Origin: Selenomonadaceae bacterium | GTDB taxonomy: Bacteria; Bacillota; Negativicutes; Selenomonadales; Selenomonadaceae | Length of the DNA stretch: 64,000 bases | Assembly: GCA_017614505.1 (NCBI GenBank) | Contig: JAGABT010000017.1 | Location: 216,924-280,923 of the forward strand | Direction: 5' to 3' | In this document: positions 26,417 to 35,279 of the stretch, one piece after another | Layout of the letters: each line of letters begins with the position of its first letter | Position numbering within the stretch: the stretch's first letter is position 1 | Made by a program: the position numbers and the translations under genes | The notes under the pieces: model-generated | What the model was told of the DNA's origin: nothing | Databases searched by the model: none | The model's input: only the letters and a program-made list of their open reading frames with translations

Positions 26417-26695
26417 TTACCGCGTTGGCAATTTTTCCCTGATTTTTTTAACGGCGCGCTTCACGTTATGCTTGACGAGATTCGACGCCACGCCTTTAAG
26501 TTTCGCCTGCTTCGAGCGGTTGCAATGCTTGCACAGGCACTGCAGATTGTAAAGCTCATCCTTGCCGCCGTATTTCTGCGGAATGATATGGTCAACGTCA
26601 ACCTCCGCCTTGCGCAACTTTTTCCCGCACTTCGCGCAGGTGTACCAGCCGTGGTTCGACGGATTCGCCGCGAAAAATTTTTCCCGATAGTTCAT
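26417..26695 (-). CDS. HNH endonuclease-domain protein
   Basis: This 92-aa protein is almost only an HNH nuclease domain: zinc-site Cys pairs CAKC and CKHC flank VDHIIPQKYGGKDELYNL, which holds the catalytic His and the Asn. A basic tail (VKRAVKKIREK) follows. Stand-alone proteins of this kind occur in phages, mobile elements and repair roles, so the cellular function is open. The ATG at 26695 follows GGGAGGAATTTAC. Confidence 0.82.
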   Translation of the reverse strand: MNYREKFFAANPSNHGWYTCAKCGKKLRKAEVDVDHIIPQKYGGKDELYNLQCLCKHCNRSKQAKLKGVASNLVKHNVKRAVKKIREKLPTR

Positions 26696-26713
26696 GTAAA
26701 TTCCTCCCGCTGA

Positions 26714-26765
26714 ATTATAAATGAAGGTTCGCTCGATTGACAAGGGCGCCGCCGGATTATAAAAT
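26714..26765. promoter_or_regulatory. Overlapping divergent promoters of the HNH gene and the activase operon
   Basis: The plus-strand promoter is TTGACA at 26737-26742 and TAAAAT at 26760-26765 with a 17-base spacer. The minus-strand promoter is TTGTCA (26738-26743) and TATAAT (26714-26719) with an 18-base spacer. The two -35 boxes occupy the same DNA, so polymerase can bind only one at a time. Confidence 0.7.
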
Positions 26766-26785
26766 TTGCCGGAGGTGATTTTAAT

Positions 26786-29700
26786 ATGAAGGTCGGAATT
26801 GACATCGGCTCCACGACGATCAAATACGTTGTCATGGACGACGATAAAACGGTTCTCCACAAAGACTATTCGCGGCACTTTTCGGAAATTGGCGCCGCGC
26901 TCACCAATACGCTTTCGACGCTCAAGGAAATTGTCGGCGAGACCAAATTCAAAATCGCGCTGGCTGGCTCTGCCGGTATGGGTATCGCCAAAAAAATTTC
27001 GCTGCCGTTCGTGCAGGAAGTCATTGCCTGCCGCACCGCCGTCGAAGAATTTATCCCGCGCACTGATACCGTCGTTGAGCTCGGCGGCGAGGACGCGAAG
27101 ATTATCTACCTTAGCGGCGCGCCGGAAGTTCGCATGAACGGCGTCTGCGCAGGCGGCACCGGCTCGTTTATCGACCACATGGCGGCTTTGCTTTCGACCG
27201 ACGCGCTGGGCTTGAACGCGCTGGCTGAAAAGGGCAGGCAGATTTACACAATCGCCAGCCGCTGCGGCGTTTTCGCTAAGACTGACATTCAGGCGCTCAT
27301 GAACGACGGCGCGAAAAAGGCTGATATTGCCCTTTCGATTTTTCAGGCGGTGGTTAATCAGACGATTGGCAACCTCGCGCAGGGCAGACCGATTGACGGC
27401 GTGGTTGCTTTTTTAGGCGGACCGCTGCACTTTCTGCCGGAGCTTAAAAAAAGATTCGTCGAGACGCTGAATCTTTCGCCGGAACAGGTTGTCGACACTG
27501 ACAACGGCAATTATTTCGTGGCGGCGGGCGCCGCGCTCAGCGACGAGGCTCGTGATTTTTCAATTTCCGAAATCGAAGAGTCTATCAAAAAAAATGAGGC
27601 AACTTCCGCCGCCAAAGCTGTGGCGGATTTTAATTTGTTCAGGAATCATAGCGATTATCAGAATTTCCGCGCGCGCCACGATACCGCCAAAGTCCGACGC
27701 GGCGATTTGCAAAGGTACCGCGGGAAAATTTTTCTGGGCATCGACGCCGGCTCAACCACTACGAAAATCTGCGCGATTGGCAAAAACAAAGAAATCCTGT
27801 ACACGGCTTACGGCTCGAACGGCGGCTCTCCGCTGAAAACTGTCGTCGCTCAGATTCGCGCGCTGTATGAAAATCTGCCCGCTGGCGTCGAGATTGGCAA
27901 AGTTTTTACGACGGGCTACGGCGAATTTATCGTGAAGGCGGCGCTCCACGCGGACGGCTCCGAGGTTGAAACTTTCGCGCACTTAACCGCCGCGCAGGAA
28001 TTTTGTCCGAATGTCAGTTTCGTGCTGGACATTGGCGGGCAGGACATGAAATGCTTTTTCGTCAAGGACGGCACGATTGGCAACATCACGCTCAACGAGG
28101 CGTGCAGTGCGGGTTGCGGCAGTTTCATTCAGAATTTCGCGCAGGGCTTGAACATGAGCGTTGGCGAGTTCGCCAGCAAGGCGCTTGATTCTGCCGCGCC
28201 GGTCGATTTGGGCACGCGCTGTACCGTTTTCATGAACTCGAAGGTTAAGCAGGCGCAGAAGGACGGCGCCAGCGTCAGCGATATTTCGGCGGGCATTGCG
28301 CTCAGCGTCATCAAGAACGCGCTGTTCAAGGTCATGCAGCTCCGCAACGTCGACGACCTCGGCGAAAATATTGTGGTGCAGGGCGGCACTTTCTACAACG
28401 ACGCGGTTTTGAGAGCCATTGAGGAAATTCTCGGCAGGGAAGTTATCCGCCCAGACATTGCGGGCTTGATGGGCGCTTACGGCGCGGCGATTCTCGCGCT
28501 GGAATCTGACAACGGCGCGGCTTCAAAAATTTTGAGCGCTGAAAATCTGGCGACTTTCGACGTGGTGACGAAATCCTACCGCTGCGGGCGTTGCGGCAAC
28601 AACTGTCTGATAACGATGCAAAAATTTCCCGACGGCGGAAAATATTTCACAGGCAACCGCTGCGAACGCGGCGTAGGCGGCAAGCCCAAAACTTCCGACG
28701 AAATTCCGAACGCGTACGCTTTTAAATATCAGCGCGTTTTCGACTACGAGCCGCTGGAAAATCCCAGCCGCGGCACGATTGGCATTCCGCGCGTGCTGAA
28801 CATTTACGAGGATTATCCATTCTGGCATACGTTTTTCTCGAAGCTGGGCTATCGCGTCGAGCTGTCGGCTAAGTCCAACGCGGAAATTTTTTACAAGGGC
28901 ATTTCGACAATTCCCAGCGATTCGCTGTGCTATCCTGCGAAACTTGCGCATGGTCACGTTATGGATTTGATTGAGCGCGGCGTCACGAAAATTTTCTACC
29001 CGTGCGAGCCATACAATTTCGACACGCGCTCGGACAATTTTTACAACTGCCCGATTGTGGCGAGTTACCCCGAAAATATTCGCGGCAACATGGATATTCT
29101 GCGCGAACGCGGGATAAAATTTTTACAGCCGTTCCTTCCGGTGCACGATATGAAAAAACTCAAGCGGCGGCTGGCTGATGAATTTAAATCTGAAAATATT
29201 TCTGCGCAGGAAATTTCTGACGCGGTAGACGCGGCGTGGGTTGAATTGGAAAATTATCGCGCGGACGTTCGCAAATTCGGCGAAGAAACTCTGGCGCGCA
29301 TTGAAAAAACCGGCGAGCAGGCGATTTTGCTGGTTGGACGCCCCTACCACGTCGACCCAGAAATTAATCACGGCATTTCCGAAATGATTCAGTCCTACGG
29401 CTTGCCGATAATTTCCGAGGACGCCATTTACCACCTGCCGACAAATTCCGACAGCATTTCCGTGGTCAATCAGTGGAGCTACCACGCCCGCCTTTACCAC
29501 GCGGCTCATTTCGCGGCGGAACATTCCAACGTTACGCTGATTCAGCTCAGCTCTTTCGGCTGCGGCTTAGACGCGCTGACTACCGAGCAGGTCAAGGAAA
29601 TTGTCGAGGCGCACGGCAGAATTTACACGATGATTAAGCTGGACGAAGTTTCAAACCTCGGCGCCGCGCGAATCCGACTGCGTTCGCTCTTAGCCGCACT

Positions 29701-30970
29701 CAGGCGCAAGAAGCCCGCCGCTTACGTGCCGGTTGAGTTCAAGCCGCGTCCGAGATTTACCGCCGACTGCAAGGAGACGCATACGATTCTTGCCCCGCAG
29801 ATGGCGCCGATTCACTTCGAGCTGATTCAAACCGTCATGCGAAAATACGGCTACCGCGTGGTCATTCCCGAAATGCCCGACAAGGCGGCGATCGATTTGG
29901 GCTTGCGCTACGTCAACAACGACATGTGCTATCCGGCGATTGTCGTTATCGGGCAGCTGATTGCCGCGCTCAAATCCGGCGACTGCGACCCTGACAACAC
30001 GTCGATTGTCATGTTTCAGACCTGCGGCGCCTGCCGCGCCACGAATTATATCAGCGTTTTGCGGCGCGCGCTAAAGTTCGCCGGCTTCGGACAGGTGCCG
30101 GTTTTTGCCTGCTACGGCTTGGAAACGGACGACTTCGAGCTGAGCCGCGATTGTCTAATGGACTCGATTAAGGCGGCGGTTTACGGCGATTTGCTCATGA
30201 ACGTTGCCAATCGAATGCGCCCCTACGAAATTCGCGCGGGCGAGACCGACCGGCTCTACGAAAACTGGATGGCGCTGGCTAAGGGCGACCTGCTCAACGG
30301 CAACTACCTCAGTTTCCGCCGCAACGTCAGAAATATCGTCGCGCAGTTCGACGCCATTCCCATTGACGAAAATCTTGACAAGCCGAAAGTTGGTATCGTC
30401 GGCGAAATTCTCGTGAAGTACCACCCCGTCGCGAATAACCAGCTGGAAAAAATTCTCGCGCAGGAAGGCGCGGAAGTCGTCATGCCGGATTTGATTGACT
30501 TTTTCCTTTACGCGGCTTACGACGAAATTTCGCGGCAGAAACTCCTCGGCGGCAGTCGCAAAGACCGGCTGTTCGGAGAAATTTTTATCCAGTTCATAGA
30601 ATTTTTCCGCCGCCCAATGAAAAACGCGCTCAAAGATTCAGTGCATTTCCGCGCGCCGCACTCGATTAAGGATACCGCCGCGCTAGCCAGCCGCCACGTC
30701 AGCATTGGCAATATGGCGGGCGAGGGCTGGTTCCTTACCGGCGAAATGGTCAAGCTGATTGAGGAGGGCGTTGAAAATATCGTCTGCCTGCAACCCTTCG
30801 GCTGCCTGCCAAACCATATCACCGGCAAGGGCGTCATGCATGACTTGCGCAACCGCTACAAAAATGCTAACATAGTCGCTATCGACTGCGACGCGGGCTC
30901 TTCCGAAGTCAACCAGCTCAACCGCATTAAGCTCATGCTCGCCGTCGCTAAGAAATCACTTGCAAGTTGA
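26786..30970 (+). CDS. Giant acyl-CoA dehydratase activase-related protein (BadFG/HgdC ATPase plus HgdB-like domains)
   Basis: This 1394-aa protein joins two BcrAD/BadFG-type ATPase domains (each begins GIDxGSTTxK, at about residues 4 and 318) to a DUF2229 domain (from about residue 665: GIPRVLNIYEDYPFW) and a C-terminal part like the dehydratase component (GSxKDRLFGE and QPFGCLPNHITGKG). Small activases hydrolyse ATP to push an electron from a [4Fe-4S] cluster into 2-hydroxyacyl-CoA dehydratases; conserved Cys such as CAGGTGSF, CSAGCGSF and CGRCGNNC fit cluster binding. Proteins of this length are widespread in anaerobes but their substrate is unsettled. ATG 26786 follows GGAGGTGATTTTAAT. 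Confidence 0.9.
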   Translation: MKVGIDIGSTTIKYVVMDDDKTVLHKDYSRHFSEIGAALTNTLSTLKEIVGETKFKIALAGSAGMGIAKKISLPFVQEVIACRTAVEEFIPRTDTVVELGGEDAKIIYLSGAPEVRMNGVCAGGTGSFIDHMAALLSTDALGLNALAEKGRQIYTIASRCGVFAKTDIQALMNDGAKKADIALSIFQAVVNQTIGNLAQGRPIDGVVAFLGGPLHFLPELKKRFVETLNLSPEQVVDTDNGNYFVAAGAALSDEARDFSISEIEESIKKNEATSAAKAVADFNLFRNHSDYQNFRARHDTAKVRRGDLQRYRGKIFLGIDAGSTTTKICAIGKNKEILYTAYGSNGGSPLKTVVAQIRALYENLPAGVEIGKVFTTGYGEFIVKAALHADGSEVETFAHLTAAQEFCPNVSFVLDIGGQDMKCFFVKDGTIGNITLNEACSAGCGSFIQNFAQGLNMSVGEFASKALDSAAPVDLGTRCTVFMNSKVKQAQKDGASVSDISAGIALSVIKNALFKVMQLRNVDDLGENIVVQGGTFYNDAVLRAIEEILGREVIRPDIAGLMGAYGAAILALESDNGAASKILSAENLATFDVVTKSYRCGRCGNNCLITMQKFPDGGKYFTGNRCERGVGGKPKTSDEIPNAYAFKYQRVFDYEPLENPSRGTIGIPRVLNIYEDYPFWHTFFSKLGYRVELSAKSNAEIFYKGISTIPSDSLCYPAKLAHGHVMDLIERGVTKIFYPCEPYNFDTRSDNFYNCPIVASYPENIRGNMDILRERGIKFLQPFLPVHDMKKLKRRLADEFKSENISAQEISDAVDAAWVELENYRADVRKFGEETLARIEKTGEQAILLVGRPYHVDPEINHGISEMIQSYGLPIISEDAIYHLPTNSDSISVVNQWSYHARLYHAAHFAAEHSNVTLIQLSSFGCGLDALTTEQVKEIVEAHGRIYTMIKLDEVSNLGAARIRLRSLLAALRRKKPAAYVPVEFKPRPRFTADCKETHTILAPQMAPIHFELIQTVMRKYGYRVVIPEMPDKAAIDLGLRYVNNDMCYPAIVVIGQLIAALKSGDCDPDNTSIVMFQTCGACRATNYISVLRRALKFAGFGQVPVFACYGLETDDFELSRDCLMDSIKAAVYGDLLMNVANRMRPYEIRAGETDRLYENWMALAKGDLLNGNYLSFRRNVRNIVAQFDAIPIDENLDKPKVGIVGEILVKYHPVANNQLEKILAQEGAEVVMPDLIDFFLYAAYDEISRQKLLGGSRKDRLFGEIFIQFIEFFRRPMKNALKDSVHFRAPHSIKDTAALASRHVSIGNMAGEGWFLTGEMVKLIEEGVENIVCLQPFGCLPNHITGKGVMHDLRNRYKNANIVAIDCDAGSSEVNQLNRIKLMLAVAKKSLAS

Positions 30971-30986
30971 AGGAGTTTTATAGCAA

Positions 30987-31439
30987 ATGTTGAAAAAGAT
31001 TTTAATCGGCGTCGGAATTTTGGCAGTACTCGGCGTGGCGGGTTTTGTACTCGTGGTGATGAACGCCAGCAGCCGCGTGGAGGAAGCCTTCAAAGCCAAA
31101 GAGCCGGAGTTCCGCCAGTATGTCACAATGAGCGTTCCTGAGCAGAATGCTTACGTCGAAAAAAATATGCGGGAAATCATGAACGCTTTCGGAGCTAAAT
31201 TCGACGACGCGGAGTTCAACGAATTTGTAAGTAAATTGGAAAGTGACCCCGAAGCGAAAACTGCCGGTATCGAACTCGGACGCTCGATTATCGCTGATTA
31301 TATTCTGGACAAGAAGTCCATGGCTGACGTGATTAACGACGAAAATCGCGTCTGGCTCAAAGCTGACTCGGACGCCTCCGAAGCCCGCAGTAACCGCTAC
31401 GCCGAAATTATTGACAAACTCGACCCAACTAAAAAATGA
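30987..31439 (+). CDS. Small membrane-anchored hypothetical protein
   Basis: This 150-aa protein has one N-terminal hydrophobic helix (ILIGVGILAVLGVAGFVLVVM) and a charged helical domain with no recognised family. The ATG at 30987 follows AAGGAG. It lies 16 bases after the activase gene and 12 before the next gene, so it belongs to that operon. Confidence 0.75.
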   Translation: MLKKILIGVGILAVLGVAGFVLVVMNASSRVEEAFKAKEPEFRQYVTMSVPEQNAYVEKNMREIMNAFGAKFDDAEFNEFVSKLESDPEAKTAGIELGRSIIADYILDKKSMADVINDENRVWLKADSDASEARSNRYAEIIDKLDPTKK

Positions 31440-31451
31440 GGAGTGTTGAAC

Positions 31452-31802
31452 ATGACTAAGGAACAGATTATCGAACTCGCAAAGCAAATGACAGCCGCGC
31501 CCAGCTGCTGCGCCCCGCTCAAGGCGGCTACTCAAGCCTGGCTCGCCGCACTCGGTACCGAAAATGAAAAGGAACTCGCCCGCAAATTCATTGAGGAACT
31601 CGAAGGCGATATTACCGACATTGACAACCTTGTAGCGTTCGCGCATTCCGACATTGCCGTTAAATATTTCGGCGAAGACGGCGCTAAGAAATTCGCGGCG
31701 CATGCGGACGAACTCAAAGCCAGCGGCGCTAAATTCTGTGACTGCGGCGCCTGCAAGCCTGGTCTTGAAATTCTCAAAAATAAAGCGTTGGTTCTCGACT
31801 AA
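31452..31802 (+). CDS. Small cysteine-containing hypothetical protein
   Basis: This 116-aa soluble, mostly helical protein carries a Cys pair early (APSCCAPL, about residues 20-24) and a CDCGACKPG motif near the C-terminus, which together could bind a metal ion or form disulfides. I do not recognise the family with confidence. The ATG at 31452 lies 9 bases after GAGGAG, which overlaps the stop of the previous gene. It is the third gene of the activase operon. Confidence 0.72.
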   Translation: MTKEQIIELAKQMTAAPSCCAPLKAATQAWLAALGTENEKELARKFIEELEGDITDIDNLVAFAHSDIAVKYFGEDGAKKFAAHADELKASGAKFCDCGACKPGLEILKNKALVLD

Positions 31803-31812
31803 TCTTATAATA

Positions 31813-31941
31813 AAAAAAGAGGCGCCCTGCAAATTCGACGAGTAGGAGGATTTGCTACGGGCGGCCGCCCGCGCAAATCGCTGGATGCGATTTCAGCGGG
31901 CTGCTTTCTTTGCTACTTTCTTTCGCACCGAAAGAAAGTAG
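31813..31941 (-). repeat. Three-hairpin intergenic element, copy F, with nested palindrome in H1
   Basis: H2 (31867-31901) has changed inner arms (AAATCGC/GCGATTT) but keeps the GCCCGC/GCGGGC base; H3 is at 31915-31939. The ATGGAC loop of H1 is replaced by the 27-nt palindrome at 31829-31855, which lengthens the hairpin. It lies between the convergent 116-aa gene and tolC. Confidence 0.9.
31829..31855 (-). repeat. Nested 27-nt palindromic unit (copy 1)
   Basis: GCAAAT and ATTTGC arms enclose a 15-base centre (TCGACGAGTAGGAGG on the plus strand). Copies at 40452-40478 and 35213-35239 share the arms; the first of those is the exact reverse complement. Confidence 0.85.
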
Positions 31942-31945
31942 GTAC

Positions 31946-33436
31946 TCATTTAACTTCAAAAGTCTCACTGACATTAGGGTGAAGAGCCGCGGCTTCAAGT
32001 GCGTCATTGGAATATCTGCCTTCGCGCACATTTTCCATGTAAATCGGCGTATTGATGTCGACGGGAATGCCAATCGCCTTTTCGAGCTGCGCCTTGTACA
32101 AATTGTACTGATAGAGCGCGGTGAAATAATTCGTACGCGCCTGATTGAGTTTTTCCTGCGCATTGGTAACCGTCAGCAGAATATCAACGCCTTCCTCGTA
32201 GCGAACCCGCGCGATAACGCTGCTTTCCTCAGCCTGACTGACAGCGGCGGCAGTCGAGCGGATATTTTCTTCGGCTGCCTTCATTTGCGTATAGGCACTG
32301 CGAACCTGCAGGCGGATATTTTTTTCGACGCGTTCAAAATTAGCCTGCGCGCTTTCGACGGAGGCTTTAGCGGCGTTGACGTTGGCTTTGGTGACGTTGT
32401 TATCGAAAAAGCTCCAGTTCAGCCGTACGCCAATCTGCCAGTTCGCGCTGCGTTCCTGCTGGAAGGCGCCATTCGCGGCAATGTACTTGCTGGCGACGCC
32501 GGTAACGCTGGGGCGGTCGCCTGCCTTAGCCGCATCAGCCTGCGCCTCTGCCTGCCTGACTTGATAAAGCGCGGCGGCACCGTCGGGGCGGTTTTCAAGC
32601 GCGTAGGCTAAACACTCGTCGAGCGTGAAAGGAAATGGCGAGTAGGAAAAATTGTCCGTTGCGTCAAATTCGGTTTCCTCCGGCAGACCAATCGTGTTCA
32701 GCAAAGTTGCGTTGGCGACTTCCAAATTCCCCTGCGTTGAAACTAAACTCTGCCGGTAATTCGACAGCTGTACCTGCATCTGCAGAACGTCCGACTTCGC
32801 CACTACGCCTTCCTCGAACTGAATCTGGATTATGTTGAGCTGCTCCGTCGCCATTCGCACCGCGCTTTCTGCAATGTTCAAAAGGTTATGCTGCTGAAGA
32901 ACTTCGTAATACGCGGCGATTGTCTGATAGCGAATCGTCTGCTTGGTATTTTCCAGCGTCAAATCCGCCGCGTTGAGCTGATACCCGCGCGACTTGATTG
33001 TATTTTCAGCCCGCCCGCCCGTGTACAGCGGCATCTCCAGACTGAAAGTATTCGTGAAAGTGTTGTTGTACGCCGTGGAGCCGCTGATGTAATCGCGAGC
33101 AATCCTGTCATTGAACTCGTCGTAATAGTAAACATACCTCCCTTCGTTGCCGTAAGCGTTGTGTCGGTCGTTGTAGCCGCGGTAGTCTCTGCCGCCGATT
33201 TTGAGTGCATTACTTGACCAGCCTAAACTGGGACCCGTGGCGCGGCGAGCGCTTGACAGGTTCCAGCGCGCGGATTTGGTTGCCGCCAGCGCCGAGGCAA
33301 TTTGCTCATCGTTCGTCAGGGCAAGGTGTATGCTTTCGTTGAGCGTCAAGGGAACTGCCGCTTCAACCGCGCTGAAATTCGCGGCAAAAAATATTGAAAA
33401 CGTCGCCAGTATTTTCTTGGCTAAACTTTTTTTCAT
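31946..33436 (-). CDS. TolC-family outer membrane efflux protein
   Basis: This 496-aa protein has a signal peptide (LATFSIFFAANFSAVEA) and the duplicated long-helix structure of the OEP/TolC family: LTLNESIHLALTND at the start of the first repeat and FTLDECLAYALENRPD in the second, each followed by long heptad-rich helices. It forms an outer-membrane channel for export systems. No membrane-fusion or pump gene is adjacent. The ATG at 33436 has no ribosome site in the usual place; AAAGGAAGTGAG lies about 30 bases further up with a small hairpin (33447-33461) between. Confidence 0.9.
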   Translation of the reverse strand: MKKSLAKKILATFSIFFAANFSAVEAAVPLTLNESIHLALTNDEQIASALAATKSARWNLSSARRATGPSLGWSSNALKIGGRDYRGYNDRHNAYGNEGRYVYYYDEFNDRIARDYISGSTAYNNTFTNTFSLEMPLYTGGRAENTIKSRGYQLNAADLTLENTKQTIRYQTIAAYYEVLQQHNLLNIAESAVRMATEQLNIIQIQFEEGVVAKSDVLQMQVQLSNYRQSLVSTQGNLEVANATLLNTIGLPEETEFDATDNFSYSPFPFTLDECLAYALENRPDGAAALYQVRQAEAQADAAKAGDRPSVTGVASKYIAANGAFQQERSANWQIGVRLNWSFFDNNVTKANVNAAKASVESAQANFERVEKNIRLQVRSAYTQMKAAEENIRSTAAAVSQAEESSVIARVRYEEGVDILLTVTNAQEKLNQARTNYFTALYQYNLYKAQLEKAIGIPVDINTPIYMENVREGRYSNDALEAAALHPNVSETFEVK

Positions 33437-33496
33437 GTAAATTGGTGCGGGAAAATTCCGCGCCGCTCACTTCCTTTAAAAAATTTTAACGCGCTA

Positions 33497-33525
33497 ATTT
33501 TACACAATCTGCCGCGCCGAATCAA
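33497..33525 (-). promoter_or_regulatory. Candidate promoter of the tolC-family gene
   Basis: On the minus strand TTGATT (33520-33525) and TAAAAT (33497-33502) are exactly 17 bases apart, about 60 bases before the ATG. Confidence 0.6.
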
Positions 33526-33537
33526 GTTGCCTCTTGC

Positions 33538-33565
33538 TTGATTTTTTTTTAGAACGTGGTATAAT
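33538..33565 (+). promoter_or_regulatory. Candidate promoter of the zinc-ribbon gene
   Basis: TTGATT at 33538-33543 and TATAAT at 33560-33565 with a 16-base spacer, 70 bases before the ATG at 33635. Confidence 0.6.
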
Positions 33566-33634
33566 GGCAAAACGCTGGGTTGATTTTTTAGTTCAGCGAA
33601 CGGAAATTTTTTGATCTGTAAGGAGATTTTTTTA

Positions 33635-33925
33635 ATGACTTTCGAAGACAAGACACTCGTATGCAAGGACTGCGGCAAGGAATTTATCTTCAGCGCGGGC
33701 GAACAGGAATTCTACGCCGAGAAAGGCTTCGAGAACGAACCCACCCGCTGCCGCGACTGCCGCGACAAGCGCCGCCGCAACCGCGATGGCAGCGAGCATC
33801 GCCAGATGTTCACCGTCATTTGCGCTGACTGCGGCAAAGAAACCGAAGTTCCCTTCGAGCCGAGAAATGAGCGTCCGGTTTACTGCCGCGACTGCTTCTC
33901 CAAACACCGCCCTGCCAGAGCTTAA
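33635..33925 (+). CDS. Zinc-ribbon protein with paired CxxC motifs
   Basis: This 96-aa protein has four CxxC knuckles forming two likely zinc sites (CKDCGKEF and CRDCRDKRR; CADCGKET and CRDCFSKH), with basic stretches between. Similar small proteins are common in Firmicutes and may bind nucleic acid or serve as zinc stores; the role is not established. The ATG at 33635 follows AAGGAG. Confidence 0.82.
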   Translation: MTFEDKTLVCKDCGKEFIFSAGEQEFYAEKGFENEPTRCRDCRDKRRRNRDGSEHRQMFTVICADCGKETEVPFEPRNERPVYCRDCFSKHRPARA

Positions 33926-33993
33926 GGCGGTCAATCGGCGCGTTGTACGAGTTCACTGTGCATAGATTTTTGCCGATAAATTGGTTTTTTCCA

Positions 33994-34027
33994 GAGTCCG
34001 AGTTCGTCTCGGGCTTTATTTTATTTC
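33994..34027 (+). terminator. Rho-independent terminator after the zinc-ribbon gene
   Basis: AGTCCGAG and CTCGGGCT pair around TTCGT (33995-34015), followed by TTTATTTTATTT. It ends just before the ribosome site of the acyltransferase gene. Confidence 0.85.
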
Positions 34028-34038
34028 AGGGAGGCAAA

Positions 34039-34956
34039 ATTACGTACGCATTTTTAAAAATTCTCAGCTGGCTAATCTGCCTTTTGCCTTTCAGTTTAGC
34101 CGTAACCTTAGGGCGCGCGCTGGCGCATTTCGCATGGCTTTTCGTTTCTGGCAGGCGTAAAAAACTCGCGCGGGAAAATATTCAGAAATGCCTCGGCGTC
34201 GACGCTCAAACCGCCGCTGAAATTGCCAAAGCCAGCGCGATTAATTTCGGCAACATTTTTATCGAAGTGCTGCGCTTCCCTGAGCTCAAGCGGACGATGA
34301 AAAGCCACGTTAAGATTGTCGGGCTGGAACACCTTCAGAATTATATCGCCAGCTCGAATGGGCGCGGCGGCGTTATCATGACGAGCCACAGCGATAACTG
34401 GGAGCTTATGGGCGGCGCCTTCGCGCAGTACGGCATTCCGCTGGTCGGCGTGGCGAAAAAGCAGAAATCCGACGGCGCGGATAAATTTATCAACGAGTTC
34501 CGCACGAATATCGGCATGCACATTACCTATCACAGCGGCGTCCGCGAAATGTACCAGCTGCTTGACGGGGGACGATTTATCGGCTTGATTATGGATCAGG
34601 ACGTAGGGCGGCACGACGGCGTTATCGTGAAATTTTTCAACCGCGCGACGAATTACGTGACCGGCGCCGCGTCAATGTCAAGGTTCAAAGGCGTTCCAAT
34701 TTTCCCCGCGTTCATGCACAGAAATCCCGACGGCACTCATACGCTGGAAGTTCAGCCGCCGCTTTACGTTGAACGCACGAAAGACAAGCGCACGGATATT
34801 TGGGAAATGACGCAGAAACTGGCGGCGCTTACCGAGGAGCATATTCGCCGGTATCCGCGGGAATGGTTCTGGCTGCACGACCGCTGGAAGTCAATTCGCA
34901 ACGAATTTTCGCCGGAGGAAATTGCTGAACTCAATCGCCAGCTCGGTTTAAACTAA
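34039..34956 (+). CDS. LpxL-family lipid A acyltransferase-like protein
   Basis: This roughly 305-aa inner-membrane protein has an N-terminal hydrophobic segment (FLKILSWLICLLPFSLAV) and the HX4E motif (SHSDNWE) of late lipid A acyltransferases, plus GLIMDQDVG and PIFPAFMHR segments. It should add an acyl chain to a lipid A or Kdo precursor. The start is unusual: GGGAGG at 34029-34034 is followed by ATT (34039) then ACG (34042) in frame, with no ATG, GTG or TTG in range. The upstream in-frame TTG at 33943 would translate through a terminator hairpin. Homologs begin about here, so a non-standard start is likely. Confidence 0.8.
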   Translation: MTYAFLKILSWLICLLPFSLAVTLGRALAHFAWLFVSGRRKKLARENIQKCLGVDAQTAAEIAKASAINFGNIFIEVLRFPELKRTMKSHVKIVGLEHLQNYIASSNGRGGVIMTSHSDNWELMGGAFAQYGIPLVGVAKKQKSDGADKFINEFRTNIGMHITYHSGVREMYQLLDGGRFIGLIMDQDVGRHDGVIVKFFNRATNYVTGAASMSRFKGVPIFPAFMHRNPDGTHTLEVQPPLYVERTKDKRTDIWEMTQKLAALTEEHIRRYPREWFWLHDRWKSIRNEFSPEEIAELNRQLGLN

Positions 34957-34959
34957 AAA

Positions 34960-35275
34960 AGTCGCCAAAATAAAAAAAGCCGCCAAAAAAGCGCCATTCG
35001 CCGGATGTGTGCGCGATTTGTATTCTCCACAGAAAGAAAGTTAAATCACACGCAACGAATCTAAAAAATCCGCCAAAAAAAGCGCGCCATGGACGCACGC
35101 GCTTAAGAAGCGCGCCATGGACGGCGCGCCGCCCGCGCCATTCGCTGGATGTGTGCGCGGCTTGCGTAGCAAGGCGTGCTTTCCGCAGCGGACCGTCTTT
35201 CTTTGTAACTAAGCAAATGCTCGTACTCCTCGCATTTGCATTCTCCGCAGAAAGAAAGTTAAATCACATGAAAGT
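34960..35275 (-). repeat. Three-hairpin intergenic element, copy G, duplicated and rearranged
   Basis: This 320-base gap contains no gene. A degenerate unit (34960-35053) and a longer unit (35085-35275) share CCATTCGC(C/T)GGATGTGTGCGCG and ATTCTCC(A/G)CAGAAAGAAAG. H1 is complete at 35110-35129 (loop ATGGAC), H2 is broken, and in H3 one arm is replaced by the nested 27-nt palindrome. It lies between the convergent acyltransferase and 138-aa genes. Confidence 0.82.
35213..35239 (-). repeat. Nested 27-nt palindromic unit (copy 2, diverged)
   Basis: GCAAAT and ATTTGC arms extended by GC, with an inner sequence that differs from the other copies at 4 of 15 central positions. The changes at the arm ends are complementary (GCAAATGC/GCATTTGC). 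Confidence 0.75.
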
Positions 35276-35279
35276 TAAA

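Noticed and set aside
33943..34038. Upstream extension of the LpxL-like protein from TTG 33943
   Set aside because: The added residues are encoded by the zinc-ribbon gene terminator and align with nothing in the family.
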